Source: Verrucomicrobiia bacterium
GTDB lineage: Bacteria > Verrucomicrobiota > Verrucomicrobiia > Verrucomicrobiales > DEV007
Assembly (NCBI GenBank): GCA_030425385.1
Contig: JAUIAH010000006.1
Coordinates: 1 to 64,000, forward strand
Direction: 5' to 3'
DNA length: 64,000 nucleotides
The notes under the pieces were generated by a model. That model saw nothing but the letters and a program-made list of their open reading frames with translations, was not told the DNA's origin and searched no databases. The stretch's first letter is position 1. Every line of letters begins with the position of its first letter. Of this stretch, positions 36,296 to 45,152 are shown piece after piece. The translations under genes and the position numbers were made by a program.

Positions 36296-36904
36296 ATGAA
36301 GCCGCCAAACGCCGCCCGCAGAGTTTCCAGGAGCGCCAAGAAGCGGAGTGGCCGTGGTCCCGATCACGTGGCGCGCCTTTCCAAACTGGTGGCGGTGGAT
36401 GAACCTTTCGAGCCAGCGACGGATGAGGCTTGGGATCGCTTGGAGCGCATGCTCCGGACCAAATTTCCTTCCAGCCATCGCCGCCTCTTGAAGCGCTTCG
36501 GCACCGGCGTGTTTGGTGGGCGCTTGCTCTATCTCAACCCGGCTGCCGAGCAGGATTGGCGATCGGAATACAGCGCTCGTTGGGCCCATGGAGTCGCAAG
36601 TATGTTAGGAGGAGCTTTTCCTGAGCTCGACTTCAATCTCACGGATGATGGCTTGCTCCCGTTCGCCATGACGGGTGAGAGCGTCTACCTGTGCTTTGAT
36701 CGGACAGATCCAATGCCTTCACACTGGACGGTGCGCATCTGTTCGCTCCCTGACAAATGGACAAAACCGACCTCCCTCACGTCGGCGGCCCTCCTCTGCG
36801 ATCTCGCAGGAGAGGAAAGCGTCCTGCCCAAGGCGGCGAGCATGCGCCTCTGGCGACCAGGCCAACCTGTCTTCGAAGCAAGTTCCTACCTCATTCATCA
36901 TTGA
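36296..36904 (+). CDS. SMI1/KNR4 (SUKH)-like protein
   Basis: A 202-residue protein whose core (about 40-160) looks like the SUKH/SMI1-KNR4 fold: an N-terminal helix with WDRLERMLRTKFPSSHRRLL and the glycine-containing turn KRFGTGVFGGRLLYL, then acidic strands. SUKH proteins often serve as immunity proteins to contact-dependent toxins, but many have unrelated roles and no toxin is seen next to this gene. The first 30 residues are basic. Its last 14 bp overlap the convergent selenoprotein-like gene. The fold call is tentative. Confidence 0.6.
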   Translation: MKPPNAARRVSRSAKKRSGRGPDHVARLSKLVAVDEPFEPATDEAWDRLERMLRTKFPSSHRRLLKRFGTGVFGGRLLYLNPAAEQDWRSEYSARWAHGVASMLGGAFPELDFNLTDDGLLPFAMTGESVYLCFDRTDPMPSHWTVRICSLPDKWTKPTSLTSAALLCDLAGEESVLPKAASMRLWRPGQPVFEASSYLIHH

Positions 36905-38234
36905 GCGGAATCGAGATCGGCTGCCGCAGGAAGAGGCATTGTCCGTCAGTATCTTCGCACACGTAGTAGTAGGCACTGCCCTTGATCGCCTTCGAAGTGG
37001 CTTCTCCTTTCTTGGGACGCCATTCGAACTCGATGTGTCGCGTCTCTTCCGAGGCGATGAGATCCTTGGGAGGCGATGAGACGTGGAGGTCGCCAAGCGC
37101 CACTCCGTCCGTATCGAAGACCCAATGCAAGGGCCCGGCGTCGTTCGTCCAATGCACCTTGCGCAAGGCATCTGGAGTGAGGCGAATGTGCACCCGGAAA
37201 GCAGGTGAATCTTTCTGAGTCGATGGCACCTTGGTCGTGACGACACGGATCATCTTGGTCTCATCGATCGGGACCTTACCAAGCGGGTCCGGGTGCTCTC
37301 CGACTGCCATCGCTTCAGACGGCCCTTTCTGTGGCGTGGCAAACTCGGCCCCGCTGGGTTCGGCCCGAAGCGGGTGAGGGGTCTCTCCGCGAGCGCGCAG
37401 ATCACGACGTGCCTCATGGACCCAATCGTAGAAGGCGTAGGGTTTGTCTAAACGAGGACCATATTGCTGAATGCGCCGCCGCCAGATATACTGCGCCGGA
37501 TCCAGGGAGAGCGCCTGTTTCCACGCGTGAATCGCTCGCGAGAAATCCTCGGGATGGCGTTTGGGAGAATCAAACCGTTGACGGTAGGCGACTCCCAGCC
37601 GAAACGCTGCGGTGCTATCCTCGGGATAGGCCGCCACGCGAGCCTCGAAGGCAGCGATCGCGCCATCAAGCCTGTCATCCGTCCCCCAAAGGATCTGCCC
37701 TTCTGGCGATGTTCGCTGGGGAAAAGGTTCCGAGGATGAGGCGTCACCTTCAGGATAATCCGTCTCAAGGAAGGCCTGGAGCTCGTTGTCCTTGGGATTC
37801 ACGTAACGGACGATCCCGTGGGGATCGATCAGGAGGCTGTAAGGAATTGCCTTGCACCCTAACAGATTCGACGAGTCTAACAAGACGGGCCATTCCATCC
37901 CTTGCCACTGCATGAAGAGCCGAGTGCGATCGGGATGTTGCTCTTCGGCTATACCGAAGACGGCGAGTTGCTTCTGCTCCACGAGTTCTTTCGTCTTGGC
38001 GTGCCACCCGGGCACGTGCTTGCGGCAGCCCGCTCACCAGGAGGCGAAGAGGTGCAAGAGTACCTTCTGCCCATGATAGCGCTCGATAGAGAAACCGTCC
38101 TGCCCATCAATGGTGGGCAGTTGAAGTGTCGGAAACGCCTTACCGATCTCCCAGGGGGCCGCTGACAGACGAGGGGCGGCGAGAGTCATGGAGAGGAGGG
38201 CGACGAGTAAGAACGCTTGGGACGGAAGCCTCAT
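36891..38234 (-). CDS. Candidate selenoprotein: secreted thioredoxin-like/TPR protein with in-frame TGA at the redox motif
   Basis: Two open frames (38234-38037 and 38033-36891) lie in the same frame, separated only by a TGA at 38034-38036. Read through, they give one 447-residue protein. Its signal peptide is MRLPSQAFLLVALLSMTLAA; a TlpA-like thioredoxin fold follows. The TGA falls exactly on the first redox Cys: LFASW-(TGA)-AGC-RKHVPGW, where TlpA family proteins have WCxxC. Downstream parts align with the fold (GIAEEQHPDRTR, AIPYSLLIDPHGIVRYVN). A TPR-like region (about 190-290) and a C-terminal beta domain with a Cys pair (VCEDTDGQCLF) follow. Expected function is periplasmic thiol-disulfide chemistry. 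Alternatives: nonsense mutation or sequencing error. selA/selB/selC are not in the window. Confidence 0.7.
38000..38036 (-). promoter_or_regulatory. Candidate bacterial SECIS hairpin with its TGA
   Basis: On the mRNA strand, the TGA (38034-38036) is followed after 17 nt by a perfect 6-bp stem, CGTGCC (38016-38011) with GGCACG (38005-38000), closing a 5-nt loop CGGGT. The loop begins 23 nt after the TGA and has G at its second position, as bacterial SECIS elements require. It lies within the coding sequence, as bacterial SECIS do. The stem is short and GC-rich, so chance is not excluded. Confidence 0.5.
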
Positions 38235-38285
38235 GAACGCATGATGGCAGCGCTGGGCCGATATTCCTCCGAAAAGAAAGGGAAG

Positions 38286-38362
<77 letters not shown>

Positions 38363-38475
38363 CGGTAGGGATGGAGCATCCCAACGGTTGTTCAAGTCGT
38401 TTTTTAAAACATCTGCGAAACGCCACGGCGGCGCTCTCGGCTTGCCGCCAGCGCTTGCCTCCGTCATGGTTCGGC

Positions 38476-40593
38476 ATGAAGCCCCGTCTCTCTCTCTGGA
38501 AAGTCCTCGCGTGCGCTCTCCTTTCCGCGCCCGGCGTCATGACGACGCAGGCGCAGCACGTCCCTGCGGAGATTCGCAATGAACTGCGGAAATCGACGGT
38601 CTGGGTACGCACGGCTAACGACGGCGACTACGGCACGGGTACCGGTTTTGTCATTCGCAAAGATGGAGACGACGTCTACATCGCCACCAATCATCACGTG
38701 ACCGATGCGCAACGGCATGGCCAGGAAGTGGATATCAAGCGGACGCGCTACCGGGTGCTCTTTGCTGGAGAAGACCCCAATGGCGAAACCTATCGAGCCG
38801 ATCTCATCGCTGCAGACGCGGAGCATGATTTGGCGATCCTCAAGCTGAAGCGGGCAGATGCGCCCGAGCCCTTCAATCTCTATTCGGAGAAGCCCTTAGA
38901 GGAAACCCTTCCGGTCACCGTCTTAGGATTTCCCTCCGGCGACCGTGACATCACGATCAATAATGGCCAAATCTCAGGATTTAAGAATGATATCATCGGC
39001 GGGATGCGGCGCATCAAAGTCTTCTGCAAAGTGGATCCCGGGAACTCCGGTGGGCCTTTGGTCGATGCCGAAGGAAATCTTCTTGGAGTGATTGTCGAGA
39101 AAGACCCCAAGTTAGACAATGTGGGCTATGCGATCCCCGCCTACGAATTGCATGAAATGTTGAAGGGCCGATTGGGAAACTTTGAAGTGCGACAAGAAGG
39201 CGAAAGTGGCGACTACACCGTACAAGTCCGAGCGGATGTCTTGGATCCTTATGGCAAATTAAAGAGCGCCAAACTCCACTATATCACTGGCGCTGATTTG
39301 AAGCCGGAGCAGCTATCGAAGCATGTGGGCAGTGATGGTCTGCGTTGGTCGTTGTTCTCAAAAGAAATGAAGGCTGTTCCGGTATCCATTCGCGACGACA
39401 AAGCATCCATGACGGTGAACGTCCCGGGCGAATTTGGGGAGTTCTGTTTCATTCAATTGAGCTATCAGCGCGAGGGCATGGCGCAAAGCGTCAGCCGCCC
39501 CTTGCCAATCATTCTCGGTGGTAGCGGCGATTTGGAGGAAGGGGAAGATGGCGAGTCCAAGAAATCGCGTCCAGGACGACGGGCGCTGCCGCGTGCGCCT
39601 CAGAAATCCATTCTCGGAGAGCGGGTCGCCATCCGCGATTTCCGGGCAAACGAATGGTTGATCGATTCGGGTGAGATCATTCCGAACGTCGATTGGGACG
39701 AGAACGGGCTCTACGTTTTCATGGTCACGAAGGAGGGTGTGGTGCGTAAGATTGATCCTTTTCGCAATCAGATTGATTTGGAAATCGACTTGGAGCTTTC
39801 GGCGCAATGGGCCGTACTTAGTGGCGAAGGGGTATTAGTTCTCACAAAGGATCAGCAATTGTGGATCGTCGATGACCGCGATCTCAAAGTCCGACGAGTC
39901 ATTCGTGAGATTCCCGGAGTGATGCACGTCGCTTCCTGTCGCAAGAGCTTCTATGCATTCTGCGTGGTGGGAGATGGCACGACGCTGGAAGTGTATGACC
40001 TCGTGGACGGCGCCAAGACACAAACGTTTCAAGCGTCTGATTTCTCTCTACCCAAAGACGCGGCAAGTGGCGCATCGGCGCTGAAACGATTCAATCATCT
40101 GACCATGGGGCCTTATGGACGTTTCCTTTATGCTGAAAGTGACGGGGCCATCTATCGGTTCATGGTCACGGACGACGAGTTGACGCTCGAGGAGGCGACT
40201 CCCAAGATTGGCAAGAATCCCTCAGGCATCGTCGTCTCCGAAGATGGCCTCTATGTCTCTTTATTAGATGATGAGGGCAACCATTCCCTGCCAGAGTTAT
40301 CCATTCAACCATTCGGCGTTTATGTGTATAAGATGAATGACTTCTCACAGCCGCTCGCCGCGGTCGATGGCGGGCAGCCCACGCCTTATCTTGAGCGCGA
40401 AGATTCGAGTCGCTCCATCTTTGGCACGGTCAAGAATTCACCGCTTGTGCGCTTCGATTTGGAAGGAACGAAAGTCCGCGAATTCCCTGAGTTGGAAGGG
40501 GAGTTTGCCAAACAAATTCTCGTGTATCCGAAACGCCCTGGATTTCTGCTCGTCCTCACCGATGCCAAAGCCTACGTGCTCAAGCAGCTCTAA
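38476..40593 (+). CDS. Secreted S1C (DegP-like) serine protease with C-terminal propeller
   Basis: A 705-residue protein with a signal peptide (MKPRLSLWKVLACALLSAPGV...AQ). The trypsin-like domain (about 30-230) has the full triad: His in YIATNHHVTDA, Asp in AEHDLAILKLK, Ser in VDPGNSGGPLVD. There is no PDZ domain; instead a beta-rich region (230-340) and a long C-terminal part (about 380-705) resembling a WD/YVTN-type propeller (NVDWDENGLYVFMVTKEG, MGPYGRFLYAESDGAIYRF) follow. A role in periplasmic quality control or cleavage of bound substrates is inferred. The ATG at 38476 starts the signal peptide; the frame upstream runs into the tRNA. Confidence 0.88.
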   Translation: MKPRLSLWKVLACALLSAPGVMTTQAQHVPAEIRNELRKSTVWVRTANDGDYGTGTGFVIRKDGDDVYIATNHHVTDAQRHGQEVDIKRTRYRVLFAGEDPNGETYRADLIAADAEHDLAILKLKRADAPEPFNLYSEKPLEETLPVTVLGFPSGDRDITINNGQISGFKNDIIGGMRRIKVFCKVDPGNSGGPLVDAEGNLLGVIVEKDPKLDNVGYAIPAYELHEMLKGRLGNFEVRQEGESGDYTVQVRADVLDPYGKLKSAKLHYITGADLKPEQLSKHVGSDGLRWSLFSKEMKAVPVSIRDDKASMTVNVPGEFGEFCFIQLSYQREGMAQSVSRPLPIILGGSGDLEEGEDGESKKSRPGRRALPRAPQKSILGERVAIRDFRANEWLIDSGEIIPNVDWDENGLYVFMVTKEGVVRKIDPFRNQIDLEIDLELSAQWAVLSGEGVLVLTKDQQLWIVDDRDLKVRRVIREIPGVMHVASCRKSFYAFCVVGDGTTLEVYDLVDGAKTQTFQASDFSLPKDAASGASALKRFNHLTMGPYGRFLYAESDGAIYRFMVTDDELTLEEATPKIGKNPSGIVVSEDGLYVSLLDDEGNHSLPELSIQPFGVYVYKMNDFSQPLAAVDGGQPTPYLEREDSSRSIFGTVKNSPLVRFDLEGTKVREFPELEGEFAKQILVYPKRPGFLLVLTDAKAYVLKQL

Positions 40594-40605
40594 CGGTTCG
40601 GCTCG

Positions 40606-41013
40606 TCAACCGTCCATTTCCTGGGACTCAAACGCATCCATCTGTCGACGGTCGCGCTTGCTTGGGCGGCCACCTTCTTCGCCCTGGTAGACGCGGTTCT
40701 GCCGCATCTGTTCCCGAGCCGAACGCGCCTTTTCCCAGGCTTCGTCAGAGGTGAGGTCTTCGACATAGTCCGCGACCTGTTTGGCCCCTACCCGCTTCTC
40801 CAGTACGTCATTCACTTGCAGGACGCGTTTGACCGCGTCTTTCTCGACTTCCACAAGATCGCCCGCCCGCACGAGGCGCGAGGGCTTCACGGGTTGCCCT
40901 AAAATGGTGACTTGATTAAGCCGGCAGGCGTCCGCTGCCTGATTGCGTGTCTTGAAGATACGGATCGCCCAAAGCCATTTGTCGATACGGGCGGAGGGGC
41001 CAGATGCGTCCAT
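40606..41013 (-). CDS. S4-domain RNA-binding protein, Hsp15-like
   Basis: A 135-residue protein with an N-terminal S4 domain (RIDKWLWAIRIFKTRNQAAD, PVKPSRLVRAGDLVEVE) and a basic C-terminal tail (KARSAREQMRQNR, RPSKRDRRQMD). This is the arrangement of Hsp15/HslR, which binds free 50S subunits carrying stalled peptidyl-tRNA. ATG codons at 41043, 41022 and 41013 are all possible; the last (MDASGPSARIDKW) is nearest the domain. Divergent from the methyltransferase, and 12 bp from the end of the convergent protease gene. Confidence 0.88.
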   Translation of the reverse strand: MDASGPSARIDKWLWAIRIFKTRNQAADACRLNQVTILGQPVKPSRLVRAGDLVEVEKDAVKRVLQVNDVLEKRVGAKQVADYVEDLTSDEAWEKARSAREQMRQNRVYQGEEGGRPSKRDRRQMDAFESQEMDG

Positions 41014-41127
41014 TTCCACCATCGTGAAGCGATCGGCGAGCACGTCAACCGCTTCTCAAGTGTCAGACAAACAAACGGAATCCCTCTTGGCAGACGGCGG
41101 GGCGCGTGCGTGTATCGCCCCGCCACC

Positions 41128-42051
41128 ATGCCTGCCCTTCCCGAGCACCGCAAACTTCTCCGAGCCTTTGAGAAGCGGCGTGCGCTGATAGCGGATACGT
41201 CGACGAATGCGTATCGGCTAGTGGATGGGGAGGCCGATGGCTTCCCGGGACTCACACTCGATGCCTATGACGATGTCTGGCTCTGGTCGACGGCGGATGT
41301 CGAGCTTCCACGGGTGCTACGCCGTGCGCCTGGACCCGCTCTCAACATCCGCGCCGTGTACCACAAGCGCCTCGACCAGCGCCAGAAGGATTCCCCAGTG
41401 CACGTCTGGGGAGAACAGGTGGACGCCCCTTTCTGGATCTTGGAGAAAGGGATGCGTTTCGAGATCTCCATGCAAGCTGGCTACTCCCAGGGGATCTTTC
41501 TGGATCAACGGGACAATCGGCAGCGGGTCCGCGAAGCCGTCACGGCGGGTCAACGCCTACTCAATACGTTCAGTTATACCTGTGCCTTCTCCATTGCGGC
41601 CGCTCTCGGAGGTGCGATCACCACGAGCCTTGATCTCTCCAATCCCTACCTCGCCTGGGGCAAGCGCCACTTTCTTGGAAACGGATTGGATCCGAACGCG
41701 CACTATTTCTGCAAAGGCGATGCCCTTACCTGGATGCAGCGTTTTGCGAAACAAGGCCGCCAATTTGCTGGGGTCATCTTGGATCCACCCACTTTCTCCC
41801 GGAGTGAGGCAGGGGTCTTCCGGGTTCAGAAGGACTATGGGCTCCTAGTCGAAGCTGCCGCAGCCATCTGCGAGCCCTCGGGGTGGATCCTGGCCACGTG
41901 CAACGACCGACAGCTGAGCCATGAACGCTTCGCCACCATCATCGAGGGAGCGGTAGGGAAGGGAATGCGTATGGAACCGACATCAATGCCGTCCGATTTC
42001 GTTGGGGAACCCTATCTGAAATCGCTCTGGATTCGATTTGCCGACCCTTGA
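41128..42051 (+). CDS. RlmI-like class I SAM-dependent rRNA methyltransferase
   Basis: A 307-residue enzyme of the RlmI/YccW group (23S rRNA cytosine-5 methylation family). Features: a short N-terminal PUA-like remnant (LVDGEADGFPGLTLDAYDD), the hinge (MQAGYSQGIFLDQRDNR), SAM motif I (LLNTFSYTCAFSIAAALGGA) and motif IV (GVILDPPTFSRSEAG). The family's DPPxF motif is intact, and the motif VI Cys is in WILATCNDRQ. It is shorter than E. coli RlmI because the PUA part is reduced. The ATG at 41128 is chosen over an earlier frame start at 40912 that overlaps the divergent S4 gene. Confidence 0.88.
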   Translation: MPALPEHRKLLRAFEKRRALIADTSTNAYRLVDGEADGFPGLTLDAYDDVWLWSTADVELPRVLRRAPGPALNIRAVYHKRLDQRQKDSPVHVWGEQVDAPFWILEKGMRFEISMQAGYSQGIFLDQRDNRQRVREAVTAGQRLLNTFSYTCAFSIAAALGGAITTSLDLSNPYLAWGKRHFLGNGLDPNAHYFCKGDALTWMQRFAKQGRQFAGVILDPPTFSRSEAGVFRVQKDYGLLVEAAAAICEPSGWILATCNDRQLSHERFATIIEGAVGKGMRMEPTSMPSDFVGEPYLKSLWIRFADP

Positions 42052-42087
42052 TGTATATTTCAGGATTTGTATTGAAATTTTTATATT

Positions 42088-42093
42088 TATAAT
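42088..42093 (+). promoter_or_regulatory. Candidate -10 box of the hybrid kinase gene
   Basis: TATAAT in a strongly AT-rich 50-bp gap (42054-42105), 13 bp before the ATG at 42106; TTGTAT at 42067-42072 is a weak -35 with 15-bp spacing. Transcription would start only a few bases before the ATG, suggesting a leaderless or near-leaderless mRNA. Confidence 0.5.
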
Positions 42094-42105
42094 AATTTAT
42101 TCACT

Positions 42106-45105
42106 ATGCGTCCTGATTTCTCAGCAGCGAGCCGACGATTGCCCCTTGCGGCCATTCTCTTCTTGCTGCTCGTGTGTCGTCTATCGGGAGTCGAAGTGGT
42201 GACATCCGTCACGCAATTGACGCGATTGACTGCTGATCAGATTCGAACGGAGCCACGAGCGGAGATGGAGGGTGTGGTCACCTATGCGGATCCCACCTGG
42301 CGCATGGTCTTTCTGCATGTGGGAGATCGCTTTCTCTTCTTACAGTATGCGGAGACCACTCTTAATCCTGGCGACAGGGTGCGCATCCAAGGGAAAGTGA
42401 CCGGAGGGCATCTCGACCCCTACGTGATGGGCGAGCGCGTTGAGGTGTTGTCGACTGGCCATCCCATGCCAGAGCCGATGCCGCTCGATCTGCAGGAGTT
42501 TGATGAGAGTGCCGCTAGTGGACGTTGGGTGAAAGCAAGTGGGACGGTTGAGAATGTGGTCGTCGATTTCGGGTGGACCTCCCTCAATTGCCGCAGTGTT
42601 TCTGGAGCGATGTTCCGCATTCATGTTCCTGAAGAATCCTCCATTGATGCATCACTCGCGCTCCTTGGGAGGTCGGTCGACGTCGAAGGCAATCTCGGAA
42701 TTGCCCTCGATGCGGATGATCGCGTGTCGGGCTACATGCTGTTCGTGCAATCGAAAGACGACTTCCACGAGTCGCCTGAATCAAAGGGGTCTAGCAGTCC
42801 AGAACTGAACGAAACCGAGGACATTGTGTCTCTGAGTGAATCTCCGCAACCTCATGAAGTTGTGGACTTTGAGGGTATTTGCACGTATTCGCAGGGAGAA
42901 GTCATCACGGTGGCAGACGCGACGGGAGGCGTTCGCATCAAGGTGCCTGGAGGGATCAAACTGGCTGAGGGGATGCGGGTGCGGGTTATTGGAACCCAAG
43001 TTCTTGTGGGGATGCATCCCTCCATTACTGCGCGAGTGATTCAGCCATTGGGTGAAGGGGAGATTCCTCAGCCTGTGCGCCTGGATCATGTTTCTCCAGA
43101 TTCCGATCAGGGGAGGCTCGTGATCGTGCGTGGGGACCATCCGCGCCTGAGTAGCCATCGTGATCGCGATGGCCATCGCATGCTCGAACTCACGGATTCC
43201 CAAGGCAACTCATTCGTGGTCTCCCTGGAGGATGTGGATGAGGCGTCGCTGCGGGAGTTCATTCGAGATGCGGAACAGATCGAGGTGAGAGGTACCTGTG
43301 TCTTCGGCCTCACGAATGGATTCTTTACCCATGTGATCCATGGGCATGGGCTTGAGGCTCTCCACGTCACCAAAGAGAAGCCGCTCCTCGACTCACGTAC
43401 GATGGTCGCTCTCTTTGGGATCATGGCTGGATTGAGCCTTATCGGAGCCGTGCGCTCCGAGTGGTTACGACGAAAGGTCCATGAACGGACGACGCACCTT
43501 TCGGAAATGACGGCGCAGCTGCAAGCGGCCTACCGCGCCATCGATGAAGCAATTCTCTTCCATGATCTCGAAGAGAGAGTAGTCATGACCGATGGGCGCT
43601 TGGATCATTGGTTTGGGATCCCTGTGGCTCAGGGGGAGTCGTGCGCCAATGTCTTCGACATCCTCTGCTCGGAAAAGTGCCGCATTGTCCCCTCAAACCC
43701 GGACGAGCTTGCCGAGCCTGCCTCTCCTGAGGACGAACTCGATAGCTTCACCAAACGGCTGGCCGCCCTGCGGGCCAATCCGGATCGTTCGATGGAATTT
43801 GAGTTCACTCTCAGTGAGCCAGAAGCGCGTACCATCAAGTGTGTGATCGCTCCCGTTCAAGTGGATGGTGAGATTCTCGGGCGCATATGGGCCTTCCGTG
43901 ACCTAACGAAAGAGAAGGAACTCTATGCCAGCTTGGTTCAGGCGCAGAAGATGGAAGCCGTCGGGCGTCTTGCGGGAGGCATCGCTCACGATTTCAACAA
44001 TCTCCTCACGGGAATCACCGGCAACCTTGCCGTCGCGAAACTGAATACGGACGTGCCTTTGAGAGATTCGCTTGAGCACTTGGATGCGGCCGAAAGCGCA
44101 GCCGTGCGAGCTTCCGAACTGGTCAAACAGATGCTCGGCTTCTCTCGCAAAGCGCATCTCGAATTGAAAGTCTGCGATGTGAATGATGTCGTCACGCGGC
44201 TGAGTGAACTCATCCGCCATTCGTTGGGGGCGACGGTGGATATCAGGCTCGAGCTCGACGACGCGATTGCTCCCGTCAAGCTCGACGGGACCCAGCTTGA
44301 ACAGGTGTTGATGAATATGTGTGTCAACGCCCGCGATGCCTTGCCGGATACGGGAGGCGTCATTGAATTCAAGACGTCGACCTGTCAGCTGGAAGCATCG
44401 GAGTCCCGCCAAGCAGGCGATTACACCATGATCTCGGTAATCGACAACGGATCGGGGATGCCTCCGGAAGTGCTCTCCAAGATCTTTGAGCCCTTCTTCA
44501 CGACCAAGGAGCAGGGGAAGGGAACTGGATTGGGCCTTGCCATGTCCTTCGGCCTGGTGGAACAGCATGGCGGGTGGATCGAGTGCGATTCCGAGGTGGG
44601 CAATGGGACCGAATTTCGCATCTACTTGCCGACGCATCTAGGCCCGCTCCACCAGACCGCAGAAACGACCATCAAACGCGAAACCGCCTTGGATGCGGTG
44701 GGGGATCGGCGCAAGATCATGGTTGTCGACGATGAATCAGTGGTTCGCACAGTCGCCGCCGGGATTCTCCGGAAGTGCGACTTCGAAGTCATCACGGCTG
44801 AGAACGGTCGTGAGGCAGTGGAGAAGGCGGCAAGCGCGCTCGATTCCCTGGATGCGGTGCTTCTGGATCTCACCATGCCGGTCATGTCGGGCAAAGAGGC
44901 GCTCCGTCGCCTCAAGGATCTGAGACCCGACCTGCCCGTGATCATTTGCAGCGGCTTCCTCGTGGACCTCGACACCTTTAGCAAGGAGGTTGGTGTCGCA
45001 CCCGATGGCTTCGTGCAGAAGCCCTACGATCTCTCCGTGCTCATCGCCGCTATCCGCGAATGCCTCGCCGACACATGCGAGAATGACCTGGTCCTGGCCT
45101 CGTGA
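42106..45105 (+). CDS. Hybrid sensor histidine kinase with receiver domain
   Basis: A 999-residue kinase. The signal/anchor (about 8-28) leads to a long periplasmic sensor (30-430) made of OB-like repeats (GVVTYADPTWRMVFLHVGDR, GDRVRIQGKVTGG; a second set near 240-320, TYSQGEVITVADATGGVRIK). A membrane segment at about 432-448, a PAS-like region (480-600), HisKA with phospho-acceptor His near 627 (GGIAHDFNNLLTG), HATPase (DNGSGMPPEVLSKIFEPFF, GTGLGLAMSFG) and a terminal receiver (KIMVVDDES, acceptor Asp near 922 in LLDLTMPVMSG) follow. Phosphate probably moves from His to its own receiver and onward. It lies 47 bp upstream of the metal-signalling operon on the same strand. Confidence 0.93.
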   Translation: MRPDFSAASRRLPLAAILFLLLVCRLSGVEVVTSVTQLTRLTADQIRTEPRAEMEGVVTYADPTWRMVFLHVGDRFLFLQYAETTLNPGDRVRIQGKVTGGHLDPYVMGERVEVLSTGHPMPEPMPLDLQEFDESAASGRWVKASGTVENVVVDFGWTSLNCRSVSGAMFRIHVPEESSIDASLALLGRSVDVEGNLGIALDADDRVSGYMLFVQSKDDFHESPESKGSSSPELNETEDIVSLSESPQPHEVVDFEGICTYSQGEVITVADATGGVRIKVPGGIKLAEGMRVRVIGTQVLVGMHPSITARVIQPLGEGEIPQPVRLDHVSPDSDQGRLVIVRGDHPRLSSHRDRDGHRMLELTDSQGNSFVVSLEDVDEASLREFIRDAEQIEVRGTCVFGLTNGFFTHVIHGHGLEALHVTKEKPLLDSRTMVALFGIMAGLSLIGAVRSEWLRRKVHERTTHLSEMTAQLQAAYRAIDEAILFHDLEERVVMTDGRLDHWFGIPVAQGESCANVFDILCSEKCRIVPSNPDELAEPASPEDELDSFTKRLAALRANPDRSMEFEFTLSEPEARTIKCVIAPVQVDGEILGRIWAFRDLTKEKELYASLVQAQKMEAVGRLAGGIAHDFNNLLTGITGNLAVAKLNTDVPLRDSLEHLDAAESAAVRASELVKQMLGFSRKAHLELKVCDVNDVVTRLSELIRHSLGATVDIRLELDDAIAPVKLDGTQLEQVLMNMCVNARDALPDTGGVIEFKTSTCQLEASESRQAGDYTMISVIDNGSGMPPEVLSKIFEPFFTTKEQGKGTGLGLAMSFGLVEQHGGWIECDSEVGNGTEFRIYLPTHLGPLHQTAETTIKRETALDAVGDRRKIMVVDDESVVRTVAAGILRKCDFEVITAENGREAVEKAASALDSLDAVLLDLTMPVMSGKEALRRLKDLRPDLPVIICSGFLVDLDTFSKEVGVAPDGFVQKPYDLSVLIAAIRECLADTCENDLVLAS

Positions 45106-45152
45106 TCAGGTTCAAGTTGACCGCTCTCAAAGGCTGAACGTTCCTTCCCAGC

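Noticed and set aside
36296-36904. Toxin-immunity locus because of the SUKH-like protein
   Set aside because: No toxin, polymorphic tail or repeat is adjacent; SUKH proteins have many other roles.
38034-38036. Selenoprotein gene as two separate genes or a frameshifted pseudogene
   Set aside because: Both halves are in the same frame with no indel, share one thioredoxin fold across the TGA, and only the second half lacks a sensible start; readthrough explains the data better.
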